Shown here: piece after piece, positions 25,820 through 36,622 of the stretch
How the letters are laid out: each line of letters opens with the position of its first letter
Numbering within the stretch: the first letter of the stretch is position 1
From: Rhodospirillaceae bacterium
GTDB lineage: Bacteria; Pseudomonadota; Alphaproteobacteria; SHVP01
DNA length: 64,000 nt
Reading direction: 5' to 3'
Assembly: GCA_002722055.1 (NCBI GenBank)
Contig: PBKD01000003.1
Location: forward strand, 1 to 64,000
Notes under the pieces: model-generated
Database searches by the model: none
What the model was told of the DNA's origin: nothing
What the model saw: only the letters and a program-made list of their open reading frames with translations
Translations under genes and position numbers: made by a program

Positions 25820-28486
25820 ATGCCTCTTTCTAAAACATATGATCCAAAATCCTTAGAAGCAAAACATTATACAGAGTGGGAAAAAAATAATTTTTTCTCC
25901 CCAGATAAAAATAACTCAATTGAAACATACACTATTGTTATACCTCCGCCTAATGTTACTGGTTCTTTGCATATGGGACATGCTCTTAATAACACTATTC
26001 AAGATATTTTAATAAGGTACAAAAGAATGAGAGGTTTTAAAACTCTTTGGCAACCTGGGACTGATCATGCAGGAATAGCTACTCAAATGGTAGTTGAAAG
26101 AATGATTAACGAAGAAGGTATCAGTAAAGAAAGTTTAGGTAGAGAAAAATTTATCAATAAAATTTGGGAATGGAAAGATAAATCTGGGAATACAATTATA
26201 AATCAACTGAAAAGACTTGGTTCTTCGGCTGATTGGTCTCGAGAGAGATTTACTATGGATGAAGGTCTTTCAAAATCTGTTACAAAAGTTTTTGTCGATT
26301 TGTATAAAGATGGATTAATTTATAAAGACAATAGATTAGTTAACTGGGATCCAAAGCTTCTCACTGCAATATCTGACTTAGAGGTAGAAAATAAAGAAGT
26401 TGAGGGTCATTTATGGTACATAAAGTACAGATTATATGAATCTAAAAATTTTATAACAATTGCAACAACAAGACCTGAAACAATGCTAGGGGATTCTGCA
26501 ATAGCTGTTAACCCCAATGATAATCGTTATAGGAACTTGATTGGTAAATATGCTGTTGTACCAATTATAGAAAAAAAAATTAAGATTATTTCTGATGAAT
26601 ATGTTGATCCTAATAATGGAACAGGTGCATTAAAAGTTACTCCTGCTCATGATTTTAATGATTTTGAAATTGGTAAAAGACATCGCCTAGAAATAATTAA
26701 TATTTTTGATGAGCATGCTGTCTTAAATAAAAATTGTCCCAAAGATTTTCAAGGAATTGAAAGGTTTGAAGCAAGAAAAAAAATTATTGATTATTTAAAA
26801 ATGCTTAAAGCTATAGAAAAAATTGACAAAATTACTCATACTCTACCTTTTGGGGATAGAAGTGGAGTTATAATTGAACCTAGAATCACAGATCAATGGT
26901 ACGTCGATGCAAAAACATTAGCAAAACCAGCTATAGATGCTGTAAAAGATGGAAAAGTAAAATTTGTTCCAAGTAATTGGTCAAAAACTTTTTTTGAATG
27001 GATGGAAAATATTGAACCTTGGTGTGTTTCTAGACAATTATGGTGGGGACATCAAATTCCAGCCTGGTATGGCCCTGATGGTAAATATTTCATCGAATAT
27101 TCTGAGGAAATAGCAAATGAATCAGCTAAAAAATTCTATGGCAAGGAAGTTTTTCTTAAAAGAGATCAAGATGTTTTAGATACATGGTTTTCTTCAGCAC
27201 TTTGGCCGTTCTCTACATTAGGTTGGCCTGTTGATACTAAGGAAACAAAAATTCATTACCCTACAAGTACTCTAGTTACAGGTTTTGATATTATATTTTT
27301 TTGGGTTGCTAGAATGATGATGATGGGTATTCATTTTCTAAAAACCCCTCCATTTAAAGATGTTTATGTGCATGCACTTGTTCGAGATGAAGATGGAAAA
27401 AAAATGTCTAAGTCTAAAGGAAATGTTATAGATCCATTAGATCTAATCGATCAATTTGGAGCAGATGCATTAAGGTTTTGCTTAAGTTCAATGGCAGCCC
27501 AAGGTCGTGATGTTAAATTATCAATATCTAGGGTTGAAGGGTATAGAAATTTTGCAACAAAATTATGGAATTCAGTTAGGTTTTGTGAATTAAATGAATC
27601 ATTTTTAAATACAAATTTTAATCCTAAAAATTGTAAAAATGTTATTAATAAGTGGATAGTTTATAAAACAAATTTAACTATAGAAGGTGTTTCTAAATCT
27701 ATAGAAGAATATAAATTTAATGAAGCATCTAATGTATTATACAGTTTTATTTGGCATATATTCTGTGATTGGTATATTGAGCTGATTAAACCATCTCTTT
27801 ATGATAAAGGTAGTCAAGATAACTTAGAATCTAGAAATTGTAGTGCTTGGGTTTTAAAAATAATTTTACATCTACTACACCCTTTTATGCCTTTTATAAC
27901 TGAAGAGCTTTGGGAAAAATTCAGCAAAAACCCCCTTAAAGACTCTAATGAGAAACTTATTATAAGCTCTTGGCCTAATTCTTTTGTTTCTAAAAACTAT
28001 ATAGATGCTAATGAAGAGGTAAATTGGCTAATTGATATAGTTACACAAATTAGAAGTGTTAGATCAGAATTAAATATTTCACAAAATTTAGAAATTGACG
28101 CATATTTTTATAGTAAAGATACTTTAATGAATAATTATTTTGATAATTCAAAATCATCTATTGAAAAACTCTCAAAGTTATCAAAAATAAGCAAAATTGA
28201 AAATGAGAATGTAAATGGTGTAAAAATAATTATTAAAAAATGTATTCTTTTTTTATTAATATCAAATACTGTAAATGTTGCTCAAGAGATAGAAAGAATA
28301 AAAAAAGTTATGGATAAAAACCAAATAGAGATAAATAAAGTAGATAATAAATTATCAAATGAAAAGTTCTTATTGAATGCACCTACAAATATTATTAATA
28401 AGCAAAAGAATATACTTGCTAAGCTTGAAGAGAATCAAGAAAAAATGAAAATATCCTTAGCTAAACTATCTGAATTAAAATTATAG
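25820..28486 (+). CDS. valS: valyl-tRNA synthetase
   Basis: 888 residues. The HIGH-type motif is H51-M-G-H54 in PPPNVTGSLHMGHALNN, the editing-domain motif is TTRPETMLGDSAIAVNP, the KMSKS loop is at 528-532 (KKMSKSKGNVIDPLD), and the C-terminal coiled-coil tRNA arm is rich in Lys, Glu and Asn. It charges tRNA-Val and edits threonine. Length and order are standard. Confidence 0.97.
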   Translation: MPLSKTYDPKSLEAKHYTEWEKNNFFSPDKNNSIETYTIVIPPPNVTGSLHMGHALNNTIQDILIRYKRMRGFKTLWQPGTDHAGIATQMVVERMINEEGISKESLGREKFINKIWEWKDKSGNTIINQLKRLGSSADWSRERFTMDEGLSKSVTKVFVDLYKDGLIYKDNRLVNWDPKLLTAISDLEVENKEVEGHLWYIKYRLYESKNFITIATTRPETMLGDSAIAVNPNDNRYRNLIGKYAVVPIIEKKIKIISDEYVDPNNGTGALKVTPAHDFNDFEIGKRHRLEIINIFDEHAVLNKNCPKDFQGIERFEARKKIIDYLKMLKAIEKIDKITHTLPFGDRSGVIIEPRITDQWYVDAKTLAKPAIDAVKDGKVKFVPSNWSKTFFEWMENIEPWCVSRQLWWGHQIPAWYGPDGKYFIEYSEEIANESAKKFYGKEVFLKRDQDVLDTWFSSALWPFSTLGWPVDTKETKIHYPTSTLVTGFDIIFFWVARMMMMGIHFLKTPPFKDVYVHALVRDEDGKKMSKSKGNVIDPLDLIDQFGADALRFCLSSMAAQGRDVKLSISRVEGYRNFATKLWNSVRFCELNESFLNTNFNPKNCKNVINKWIVYKTNLTIEGVSKSIEEYKFNEASNVLYSFIWHIFCDWYIELIKPSLYDKGSQDNLESRNCSAWVLKIILHLLHPFMPFITEELWEKFSKNPLKDSNEKLIISSWPNSFVSKNYIDANEEVNWLIDIVTQIRSVRSELNISQNLEIDAYFYSKDTLMNNYFDNSKSSIEKLSKLSKISKIENENVNGVKIIIKKCILFLLISNTVNVAQEIERIKKVMDKNQIEINKVDNKLSNEKFLLNAPTNIINKQKNILAKLEENQEKMKISLAKLSELKL

Positions 28487-28530
28487 AAATTTTTTTGTAT
28501 AATTTATAATATGAAAGTAAAGGTATATTT

Positions 28531-29700
28531 ATGAAGTTAATTACTAGAAGTTATTCTCTTTTAGGTTTTTTCTTGGCCTTTTTTTTTATTTTACTAATTT
28601 TATTATGGTCAGCTTCAAGTTTCATTAAATATATTGATTTTAGTTTATATAATAGTTTGAGAGATCAAATTAGAGTATTTAGAACAGAAAACTTGAGACC
28701 TAATCAAAAATATCGATTCACTGAGTTGCATCCCCAATTTACTGAAGTAGATGTAAATTCTTTAATCAGAGTAAAAGATATTAAAACTTCAAAAAATTCT
28801 AGAAGAAATTTATTAAATGTAATATGGAATGATCCCAATATAAGATATAATCTCTTGCCAAATAATTATATCAATATTGATAAAAATAAAATTCATACTA
28901 TTCAAAAAATTGACAAAAGTGAGTTAATTAAAAATATTGAAGAGATACATTTTTCCGGTAAGAATGACTTTTTCTCTAAATCATACCACTTCACACCAAA
29001 AAAAAGAAATGGATCTTTAATTTTATTTCATTCCGGAAATACTGGTTCTTTTTTAAAATATATGGCATCAATAATAAAATTTTTAGAAGAGGGTTATGAT
29101 GTTTTAGCGTTTTCTATGTGGATAATCGATAAGCAACCAGAAATATCAGTAGCTGGTTCCGGTACAATTAAATTCAGAGATCACTCTTTTTTAAAATTTA
29201 TTAGTGAACCTCTAAGAATATATTTTGATCCAGTTATAGCTGGTTTGAATTATCTAACACAAAAAAATGATTATGAGAATATAGTAGCTATTGGTTTTTC
29301 TGGAGGTGGGTGGGTTGTTACTGTTCTTTCTGCATTTGATCAAAGAATAAATTTTTCATACCCTATTGCTGGAAGTTATCCGCTGTATTTAAGAAGGTTT
29401 AGAAATTGGTCAACATGGCAAGAAACATATCCACCTTTATTAGAGGCTGCAAATTACTTAGATTTATATTTGATGGCTTCTGAAGGTAAAGAAAGAAGGC
29501 AAGTTCAGGTATTAAATAAATATGATGGATGTTGTTACTCTGGTATAGGTTGGACAACTTATGCTAGTATAATCAGAGATATTTCTATGAAATTAGATGG
29601 AAATGGTTGGGATATATATATAGATGAGTCACATGCAGATCATAAAATTTCAAGTCAGGCAATAGAGTTTATATTGAATGACATTAAAAAAAATAAATAA
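28531..29700 (+). CDS. membrane-anchored alpha/beta-hydrolase-like protein, function unknown
   Basis: 389 residues. A single N-terminal membrane segment (about residues 9-33) is followed by a roughly 130-residue region of unknown fold. A hydrolase-like domain follows, with [20 protein letters not shown], the putative nucleophile elbow G-F-S-G-G in [18 protein letters not shown], and a late His in [12 protein letters not shown]. That order (Ser, then Asp/His) suits an alpha/beta hydrolase of the periplasmic or membrane-bound kind. I do not recognise a named family. It lies between valS and ilvD on the same strand. Confidence 0.6.
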   Translation: MKLITRSYSLLGFFLAFFFILLILLWSASSFIKYIDFSLYNSLRDQIRVFRTENLRPNQKYRFTELHPQFTEVDVNSLIRVKDIKTSKNSRRNLLNVIWNDPNIRYNLLPNNYINIDKNKIHTIQKIDKSELIKNIEEIHFSGKNDFFSKSYHFTPKKRNGSLILFHSGNTGSFLKYMASIIKFLEEGYDVLAFSMWIIDKQPEISVAGSGTIKFRDHSFLKFISEPLRIYFDPVIAGLNYLTQKNDYENIVAIGFSGGGWVVTVLSAFDQRINFSYPIAGSYPLYLRRFRNWSTWQETYPPLLEAANYLDLYLMASEGKERRQVQVLNKYDGCCYSGIGWTTYASIIRDISMKLDGNGWDIYIDESHADHKISSQAIEFILNDIKKNK

Positions 29701-29723
29701 TTAATAGTTGGGAGCAAAATTCA

Positions 29724-31448
29724 ATGGATTCAAAACGTTTTGATAAGACTAAACTACCAAGCAGACATGTATCAATAGGAACAAATAAAGCGCCACATCG
29801 TTCATACTATTATGCAATGGGTTTAGAGCAATCAGATATAGATAAACCATTCGTAGGGGTTGTAACAACTTGGAATGAAGCTGCTCCTTGTAACATAGCT
29901 TTATCAAGGCAAGCTAAGTCAGTAAAAAAAGGTGTTAAAGAAGCAGGTGGAACTCCAAGAGAGTTTACAACAATTACTGTAACTGATGGAATTGCAATGG
30001 GTCATGAAGGTATGCGATCTTCTCTTGTTAGTAGAGAAATAATTGCAGATTCTACTGAACTAACTGTTAGAGGTCATTGTTACGATGCAATAGTTGGGCT
30101 TGCTGGATGTGATAAATCTTTACCAGGTTTAATGATGGCAATGGTTAGATTAAACGTCCCAAGTGTATTTATGTATGGTGGTTCAATACTTCCAGGTAAA
30201 TTTCGCGGAAAGGATGTTACAGTTGTTGATGTATTTGAGGCAGTTGGAATGTATCAAGCTGGTAAAATGACAGAAGAAGATGTAAGAGAGCTTGAATGTG
30301 TAGCCTGTCCATCAGCTGGATCTTGTGGTGGCCAATTTACTGCGAATACTATGGCTACAGTATCAGAAGCTATTGGTTTAGCAATTCCTGGTTCAGCTGG
30401 TGCTCCAGCCCCGTATGAATCAAGAGATGAATATGCATATAAATCAGGCATAGAAATAATGAATCTTATTGAGAATAACCTTAGACCAAGGGATATAGTT
30501 ACACTTAAATCTTTAGAAAATGCAGCAACAGTAGTTGCAGCTTCTGGTGGTTCCACCAATGCTGCTTTACATCTTCCTGCAATTGCTAACGAGGCTGGGA
30601 TTGATTTTGATATTCATGATGTAGCAAAAATTTTTAAGAAAACTCCTTATATTGCAGATCTAAAACCAGGAGGGAAATATGTAGCAAAGGATATGTTTGA
30701 GGTTGGTGGTGTTCCGATTTTAATGAAAACATTACTTGATGGTGGTTATTTACATGGGGAATGTATTACTGTAACTGGGAAGACAATAGAGCAAAATTTA
30801 CAACATGTTGTTTTTCCATCTAATCAAGATGTTATTTATCCAGTTACTAGCCCCATATCTTCTTCGGGGGGAGTAGTTGGTTTAAAGGGAAACCTAGCAC
30901 CAAAAGGAGCAATTGTAAAAGTAGCTGGAATGAAAAATTTAATTTTTAGTGGACCAGCCAGAGTATTTGATTCTGAGGATGATTGTTTTAAAGCAGTTCA
31001 AGATAAAAAATATAATTCAGGTGAAGTATTAGTTATAAGATATGAGGGACCAAAAGGTGGCCCTGGAATGCGGGAAATGCTTGCTACAACTGCAGCATTG
31101 TATGGTCAAGGAGTGGGCGAAGAAGTTGCATTAATAACTGATGGGAGGTTTTCAGGGGGTACACGAGGTTTTTGTATTGGTCATGTTGGTCCTGAAGCTG
31201 CTAAAGGTGGCCCAATAGCTCTTATTAAAAATGGAGATATAATTTCTATTGATGCTAATGAAGGAACATTAAATGTTGAAATTTCTGATGCAGAATTAGC
31301 AGAACGTAAATTAGAATGGAAACCTCGTGTTACAAACTATCAAACTGGAGCCCTCTGGAAATATTCTCAAGAGGTTAGTGATGCTGAAAAAGGTGCGATA
31401 ACTCACCCTGGTGCTAAATTAGAAACTCATGTATATGCTGATCTATAA
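29724..31448 (+). CDS. ilvD: dihydroxy-acid dehydratase
   Basis: 574 residues. Fe-S cluster motifs are [11 protein letters not shown] and [17 protein letters not shown]; substrate and C-terminal motifs are [36 protein letters not shown] and [14 protein letters not shown]. It converts 2,3-dihydroxy-isovalerate (and the methylvalerate) to the 2-keto acids of valine, leucine and isoleucine synthesis. GGGAG stands upstream of the ATG. It converges with the VOC gene on the other strand, 5 bases apart. Confidence 0.97.
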   Translation: MDSKRFDKTKLPSRHVSIGTNKAPHRSYYYAMGLEQSDIDKPFVGVVTTWNEAAPCNIALSRQAKSVKKGVKEAGGTPREFTTITVTDGIAMGHEGMRSSLVSREIIADSTELTVRGHCYDAIVGLAGCDKSLPGLMMAMVRLNVPSVFMYGGSILPGKFRGKDVTVVDVFEAVGMYQAGKMTEEDVRELECVACPSAGSCGGQFTANTMATVSEAIGLAIPGSAGAPAPYESRDEYAYKSGIEIMNLIENNLRPRDIVTLKSLENAATVVAASGGSTNAALHLPAIANEAGIDFDIHDVAKIFKKTPYIADLKPGGKYVAKDMFEVGGVPILMKTLLDGGYLHGECITVTGKTIEQNLQHVVFPSNQDVIYPVTSPISSSGGVVGLKGNLAPKGAIVKVAGMKNLIFSGPARVFDSEDDCFKAVQDKKYNSGEVLVIRYEGPKGGPGMREMLATTAALYGQGVGEEVALITDGRFSGGTRGFCIGHVGPEAAKGGPIALIKNGDIISIDANEGTLNVEISDAELAERKLEWKPRVTNYQTGALWKYSQEVSDAEKGAITHPGAKLETHVYADL

Positions 31449-31453
31449 TTAAA

Positions 31454-32410
31454 TCAAGTTTTCGAGAAATCAATAAATTCAATTTTTTCATTATTTGGTC
31501 CATAAACTATGAATGTAAGATTGCCATTGTAAGGTGCCTCTTTCAATTTAATTACGGGTGAAGTTTTCATATTTAAAATTTTTAAGTATTTATGTAATTC
31601 TATAATATTATTAACTGCGAATGTTACAATACATGCTCCTCCATCAAGAGAGTCATCAAACATAATTTCCTTATCTAAGAATATTTTTCTACAACCATGA
31701 ATTTCAATTGATCCTAAACCAGAATTAGAACCAGAGCTTTTAAATATCCCAAGAGAATAATTTTCTCCGACTGGAATTTTCCAACTTTTATGAAGAGGTC
31801 CGTTATTTGAAATGGCCTCTAAAATTTTAATCAAGCCTAAGTCTTCCTCATAAAATTTTTTTGTTTTTATATAATCCGAAGTATTAAGCGGAATTTCAAA
31901 AATATGCCCAACTTGAGAGCCAGACTTAGGAAATAATCTATTTTTTGGTTCAGTAATTTTCATAGTAAATGTAGCATGTGTACCACCAGGTAGTATAGCA
32001 CTAAAAGCTCTATGAATATTACTGTTTACATCTGTAAAATCATAATTTTCGGGTGGAGATATTGGAATAAAGTTATCAAAGTTTAATAATTTATTAAAAA
32101 GTTTATCAATATCATACATTACAACCACTTCAAACCCGCCCCATCTAAGACTCCTTTGTTTTTCTCTGATTCTATCATCACCTTCAAGGACTCTTATCAT
32201 TCCAGTTTTAGAATTTGGAGATCTAAAAATATTCAATTCGCTATCTACTAAGTTTTTTTTATAATTTATTTGATTAATTAATTCTTTAGATATATTAGAT
32301 TTTGAATATAATTCCCAACCTAAACCATTTAACAGTATATTTTCTAGAGATTTCTTTTCGCTACAAGAAATTGTAAGATATAAAAGTGAGTGAATTTTAA
32401 AATTTTGCAT
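31454..32410 (-). CDS. two-domain VOC superfamily protein
   Basis: 318 residues that appear to hold two VOC units. The first begins LLYLTISCSEKKSLENILLNGLGW and includes RVLEGDDRIREKQRSLRWGGFE. The second begins GHIFEIPLNTSDYIKTKKFYEEDLGL, with ACIVTFAVNNIIELHKYL and a terminal FIVYGPNNEKIEFIDF. Tandem VOC proteins of this size include extradiol-dioxygenase-like and glyoxalase-like enzymes, but substrate and activity are unknown. Encoded 16 bases downstream of xthA on the minus strand and convergent with ilvD. Confidence 0.65.
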   Translation of the reverse strand: MQNFKIHSLLYLTISCSEKKSLENILLNGLGWELYSKSNISKELINQINYKKNLVDSELNIFRSPNSKTGMIRVLEGDDRIREKQRSLRWGGFEVVVMYDIDKLFNKLLNFDNFIPISPPENYDFTDVNSNIHRAFSAILPGGTHATFTMKITEPKNRLFPKSGSQVGHIFEIPLNTSDYIKTKKFYEEDLGLIKILEAISNNGPLHKSWKIPVGENYSLGIFKSSGSNSGLGSIEIHGCRKIFLDKEIMFDDSLDGGACIVTFAVNNIIELHKYLKILNMKTSPVIKLKEAPYNGNLTFIVYGPNNEKIEFIDFSKT

Positions 32411-32426
32411 GATTTTTAATAAATAA

Positions 32427-33197
32427 TTAAATTTCTAACTTACACCACAAAGGTATATGATCTGATGGCTTATCTTTTCCTCTTTCTTCCTCATCAATAT
32501 CGCATGATATTAATTTATCAGCTATATACGGTGAGACAATAAAATGATCTATCCTTACACCAAGTTTGTGAAGCCATGAATTTTTTTGGTAATCGTAATA
32601 TGTGTAGGAGTCTTTAGATGAGTTAAATATTCTAAATACATCTACTAAACCAAAATTTTCTATTTCTCTAAATATTCTTTTTGCTTTTATATTAAAAATT
32701 GAATCCTCTAAAAATAAATTAGGATCGTATACATCTTTATCAGTAGGTGCTATATTCCAATCCCCACCAATAATAAAATTATTTTTTGAAATTATCATAT
32801 TCTTAATATGTTCTTTCAATTTATTAAGCCATAATATTTTATAATCGAACTTTTCAGAATTAATAGGGTTACCATTTGGTGCATAGATTGATGATATAAT
32901 GATTCCATTTATATTACATTCTATATATCTTGCTTGAACATCATCTTTGAAATTAGGTAACCCTTTAATTACTGAGGAAGGCTTATATTTGGATAATATT
33001 GCTACTCCATTATATGATTTTTGACCATATATTTCTACAAAATAACCAATTTTTTTAAATTCATCTATTGGAAAAGAAATATCTTCAGTTTTAGTTTCTT
33101 GAAGTAAAATAATATCTGGGTTAACTAAATTAATATAATTAAAAATATTGATTAGCCTTGCTTTTACCGAATTAACATTCCAAGTAACAATTTTCAA
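32427..33197 (-). CDS. xthA: exodeoxyribonuclease III (AP endonuclease)
   Basis: 256 residues, standard length. KIVTWNVNSVKARL opens the EEP fold, ILLQETKTED holds the metal-binding Glu, SIYAPNGNP the catalytic Tyr region, GGDWNIAPTDKDVYDP the Asp/Asn, and PSDHIPLWC the final Asp-His pair. It cleaves at abasic sites in base-excision repair. The start is a TTG at 33197, one base after the erpA stop, because longer frames run back through erpA. Probably translated together with erpA. Confidence 0.93.
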   Translation of the reverse strand: MKIVTWNVNSVKARLINIFNYINLVNPDIILLQETKTEDISFPIDEFKKIGYFVEIYGQKSYNGVAILSKYKPSSVIKGLPNFKDDVQARYIECNINGIIISSIYAPNGNPINSEKFDYKILWLNKLKEHIKNMIISKNNFIIGGDWNIAPTDKDVYDPNLFLEDSIFNIKAKRIFREIENFGLVDVFRIFNSSKDSYTYYDYQKNSWLHKLGVRIDHFIVSPYIADKLISCDIDEEERGKDKPSDHIPLWCKLEI

Positions 33198-33198
33198 T

Positions 33199-33534
33199 TT
33201 ATACTGAGAACGATGTGCCACAAGAACAGGAAGATTTGGCATTTGGGTTAGTAATAGAAAAGGCAGAACCAACTAAATCTTCTGTATAATCAATTTGGGA
33301 ACCTGCAAGATATAGAAGCGATATATTATCTGTAACAATAGTTATTCCATCTTGTTTTATTAAAACATCATCATCAGTCTTTTCATCAGAAAACGAAAAT
33401 GAATACTGAAAGCCGGCGCATCCTCCTCCAGAAACCGTTACTCTTAACATAGAAGAATCTTCAGCTTCTGATTTCATTAAAAAGGACACTCTTTTAACGG
33501 CATTTGGCGTCATAGAGAGTGGAATATCATTCAT
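33199..33534 (-). CDS. erpA: iron-sulfur cluster insertion protein ErpA/IscA family
   Basis: 111 residues of the A-type carrier family. The three ligand cysteines are present: C39 in SGGGCAGFQYSF, and C103/C105 in SSCSCGTSF. It passes Fe-S clusters to apo-enzymes. In alphaproteobacteria erpA is commonly divergent from dgt and next to xthA, exactly as here. One base separates it from xthA. An IscA assignment is possible, but this context favours ErpA. Confidence 0.92.
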   Translation of the reverse strand: MNDIPLSMTPNAVKRVSFLMKSEAEDSSMLRVTVSGGGCAGFQYSFSFSDEKTDDDVLIKQDGITIVTDNISLLYLAGSQIDYTEDLVGSAFSITNPNAKSSCSCGTSFSV

Positions 33535-33683
33535 AATATTAAAATCCGCAAAAACATATAATTGATAATAATCTATTCTGTATAATATACCTATATATTT
33601 AATTTAATATGAATAATTTTTTTTTCAAATAAAAGTTATTTATTAAGGTGAAATTATCTATTTTTTTTGTTAAATTATAGCAA

Positions 33684-34868
33684 ATGACTCTTAAATTAGC
33701 GCCCTATGCAACAGATTCTGACAATTCTATTGGTAGACAACACTCAGAGGAAAAAAGTTTTGAAAGGTCTCCCTTTCAAAGAGATAGAGATAGAGTTATC
33801 CACTCAGGAGCTTTTAGGCGCTTAAAACATAAAACTCAAGTATTTGTGTATCATACTGGTGATTATTTTAGAACTAGACTAACACATTCGATAGAAGTAT
33901 CTCAAATCGCAAGAACAATATCTAGGACTTTACTCATAGATGAGGATCTATCAGAAACAATTGCATTAGCACATGATTTAGGGCATACCCCATTTGGGCA
34001 TGCAGGAGAGGACGCTTTAAATGAAGTAACTGAAAATTGGGGTGGTTTTGATCATAATGCACAAACATTAAAAATTCTAACTGATCTTGAGCATAGATAT
34101 GCAGCTTTTAATGGATTAAATTTAACTTGGGAGACATTAGAAGGGATTATTAAACATAATGGTCCCCTTAAAGATATATATAAAAAGAATAATAATCGAT
34201 CAAAAATTATCCTTTCCTTTAATGATTTATATAACTTAAAGCTTAATACATTTCCTTCACTTGAAGCACAAGTTGCGTCTTTATCGGATGATATAGCATA
34301 TAATAACCACGATATTGATGATGGGTTAAGGGCTAAATTATTTACAATAGAGGATCTGATTGATGTTCCACTAGTTGGTAATATCGTTTATAAGGTTACA
34401 AAATTATATGGTAAAGACCTTGAAAAATCACGTCTATATAATGAAATAGTAAGAAGAACAATTAATAAAATGGTAGTTGATTTAATCAGTGAAACAAAAT
34501 TGAGAATAAATGAATTAAAAATAGAAAATGTTGAAGATATAAGAAATTCATATAGAATGACTGCGGGTTTTTCAGAAGAATTATCCAAGGATAATTTAGT
34601 TCTTAAAGATTTTTTGTTTAATAATATGTATAAACATCCTTTTGTAAATGAAATGACAAATAGTGCAAAAATTATTATTAAAGACCTTTTTAATGTTTTC
34701 CTTAATGATCATAAATTACTTCCAAAAGAATGGTATAAAAAAATCTCTAATGATGATAAAATAAATGTTTTAGTTATATCAGATTATTTGTCTGGAATGA
34801 CAGATCGTTATGCATTAAAAAAACATAAAATTTTATGTTTCAATAATAAAATTCAATACGATTACTAA
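33684..34868 (+). CDS. dgt: deoxyguanosinetriphosphate triphosphohydrolase-like protein
   Basis: 394 residues of the HD superfamily: FRRLKHKTQVF at 44-54, the metal-binding residues H68 (RLTHSIEVSQIAR) and H97-D98, and GHTPFGHAGEDAL from 100. It hydrolyses dNTPs to deoxynucleosides and triphosphate, or is an activating relative. It is divergent from erpA and runs into argS with a 5-base gap, the usual alphaproteobacterial arrangement. Confidence 0.93.
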   Translation: MTLKLAPYATDSDNSIGRQHSEEKSFERSPFQRDRDRVIHSGAFRRLKHKTQVFVYHTGDYFRTRLTHSIEVSQIARTISRTLLIDEDLSETIALAHDLGHTPFGHAGEDALNEVTENWGGFDHNAQTLKILTDLEHRYAAFNGLNLTWETLEGIIKHNGPLKDIYKKNNNRSKIILSFNDLYNLKLNTFPSLEAQVASLSDDIAYNNHDIDDGLRAKLFTIEDLIDVPLVGNIVYKVTKLYGKDLEKSRLYNEIVRRTINKMVVDLISETKLRINELKIENVEDIRNSYRMTAGFSEELSKDNLVLKDFLFNNMYKHPFVNEMTNSAKIIIKDLFNVFLNDHKLLPKEWYKKISNDDKINVLVISDYLSGMTDRYALKKHKILCFNNKIQYDY

Positions 34869-34873
34869 TTATT

Positions 34874-36622
34874 ATGAATTTAATAAATAAAATACAGGTT
34901 TTAATATTTGATATTATCAATGATAATGATTTTAATAAATTATCAAATTTAAAACCCGATGATATCTCTATTGAATTATCAAAATCATCAAAACATGGTG
35001 ATCTATCAACAAATATTGCTATGGTTCTAGCAAAAAAATTAAAAACTAAACCAAAAGATGTTGCACTAAATTTACAAAAACAAATTGAAAAAACAGAATA
35101 TGTTAATCATGTTGAGATAGCTGGTCCAGGCTTTATAAATATATTTATTTCTATTGAAGCTTGGCATAATCAACTATCAGAGATAATTAATGCTGGAGAA
35201 GATTGGGGAAAGTCAAAAATAGGTAACTCTAAACTTGTAAACGTAGAATATGTCTCTGCAAATCCAACTGGACCACTTCATGTAGGTCATGTTAGAGGGG
35301 CTGTATTAGGAGATGTAATTGCTAATATTTTAGAATTTGTAGGTTTTAAAGTTACCAAGGAGTATTATGTTAATGATGCTGGAATTCAAATCAAAAATTT
35401 ATCAAAATCTTTGTATAAAAGATATAATGAACTTTTTGGTATTAATAATCAGGAAGAGTTTAAAGATTTTTATCCTGGATCTTATTTAATTGAAATAGCA
35501 AAAGAAATAAAAAATAAAGATAATAGTGAATGGCTAAACTTACCAGAAAGTGATTGGATAGATTATTTTAGTAATTATGCAATTTCAAAAATAATGCAGA
35601 TAATCAAGAATGATCTTGCTCTACTTAATATTAAACATGATTATTTTTTCTTTGAAAGCTCACTTCATGAAAAATTCAAAATTGATAAGGTCCTTAAAAA
35701 GCTTATTAACTTAAACCTTATATATGAAGGTGTAATTCCACCACCCAAAAATAGTAAATTTTCTAATGAAAAACCTGAAAAACAATTATTATTCAGATCA
35801 GAAAAATTTGGCGATGATATTGATAGACCCCTGAAAAAAAACGATAATTCATTTACTTATTTTGCTGCAGATATGGCTTATCATTATGATAAAATTGATA
35901 GGGGTTATAATGAATTAATTAATATATGGGGAGCTGATCATGCGGGTTATATAAAGAGAGTTAAATCTGCAGTAAGTGCCTTATCAGAAAATAAAATAAA
36001 CTTAGACGTAAAAATTTGTAATTTAATTAAACTATCAAAAGATGGTAAACCATTCAAAATGTCAAAAAGATCTGGGAATTTTGTAACTTTAAATCAATTA
36101 GTTGATGAAGTAGGTCCTGATGTTATTAGGTTTATGATGTTAACTCAAAAACCTGAAACTCCTATAGAATTTGATTTGAAGAAAGCTGTTGAAATGTCTT
36201 CTGATAATCCTGTTTTTTACGTTCAATATGCTCATGCTAGGATCTATTCATTATTTAGAAAAATAAAAGATATTGATATTGATTTTGATATTGATGCAGA
36301 TCTTTCTTTTGTTAAATTATCCTCTAAGTTAAATGATTCAGGTGAGATCAGTTTAATAAAAAAAATTTCTATATGGCCAAGTATTGTTCTAACAGCTGCT
36401 TCCAAAAATGAGCCTCATAAAATTGTTTATTACCTTCAAGAATTAGCTAACCTTTTTCATTCTCATTGGAATCAAGGATCAAAAAATACAGAAATTAGGT
36501 TTATTAATTTAGAGGATAAATTATTAACTAGAAGTAGGTTACTTATGTGTTACGCAATTTCTATTGTTATTTCAAATGGTTTAAGGTTAATTGGAGTAGA
36601 ACCTTTAAAGGAAATGTATTAA
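34874..36622 (+). CDS. argS: arginyl-tRNA synthetase
   Basis: 582 residues, class I synthetase. The N-terminal Add-1 domain is followed by VEYVSANPTGPLHVGHVRG (HIGH motif), NIWGADHAGYIKRVKSA, and SKDGKPFKMSKRSGNFVTL in the KMSKS region. The C-terminal helical DALR domain ends SNGLRLIGVEPL. It charges tRNA-Arg. The final A of its stop codon is the first base of the next gene's ATG, implying coupled translation. Confidence 0.97.
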   Translation: MNLINKIQVLIFDIINDNDFNKLSNLKPDDISIELSKSSKHGDLSTNIAMVLAKKLKTKPKDVALNLQKQIEKTEYVNHVEIAGPGFINIFISIEAWHNQLSEIINAGEDWGKSKIGNSKLVNVEYVSANPTGPLHVGHVRGAVLGDVIANILEFVGFKVTKEYYVNDAGIQIKNLSKSLYKRYNELFGINNQEEFKDFYPGSYLIEIAKEIKNKDNSEWLNLPESDWIDYFSNYAISKIMQIIKNDLALLNIKHDYFFFESSLHEKFKIDKVLKKLINLNLIYEGVIPPPKNSKFSNEKPEKQLLFRSEKFGDDIDRPLKKNDNSFTYFAADMAYHYDKIDRGYNELINIWGADHAGYIKRVKSAVSALSENKINLDVKICNLIKLSKDGKPFKMSKRSGNFVTLNQLVDEVGPDVIRFMMLTQKPETPIEFDLKKAVEMSSDNPVFYVQYAHARIYSLFRKIKDIDIDFDIDADLSFVKLSSKLNDSGEISLIKKISIWPSIVLTAASKNEPHKIVYYLQELANLFHSHWNQGSKNTEIRFINLEDKLLTRSRLLMCYAISIVISNGLRLIGVEPLKEMY

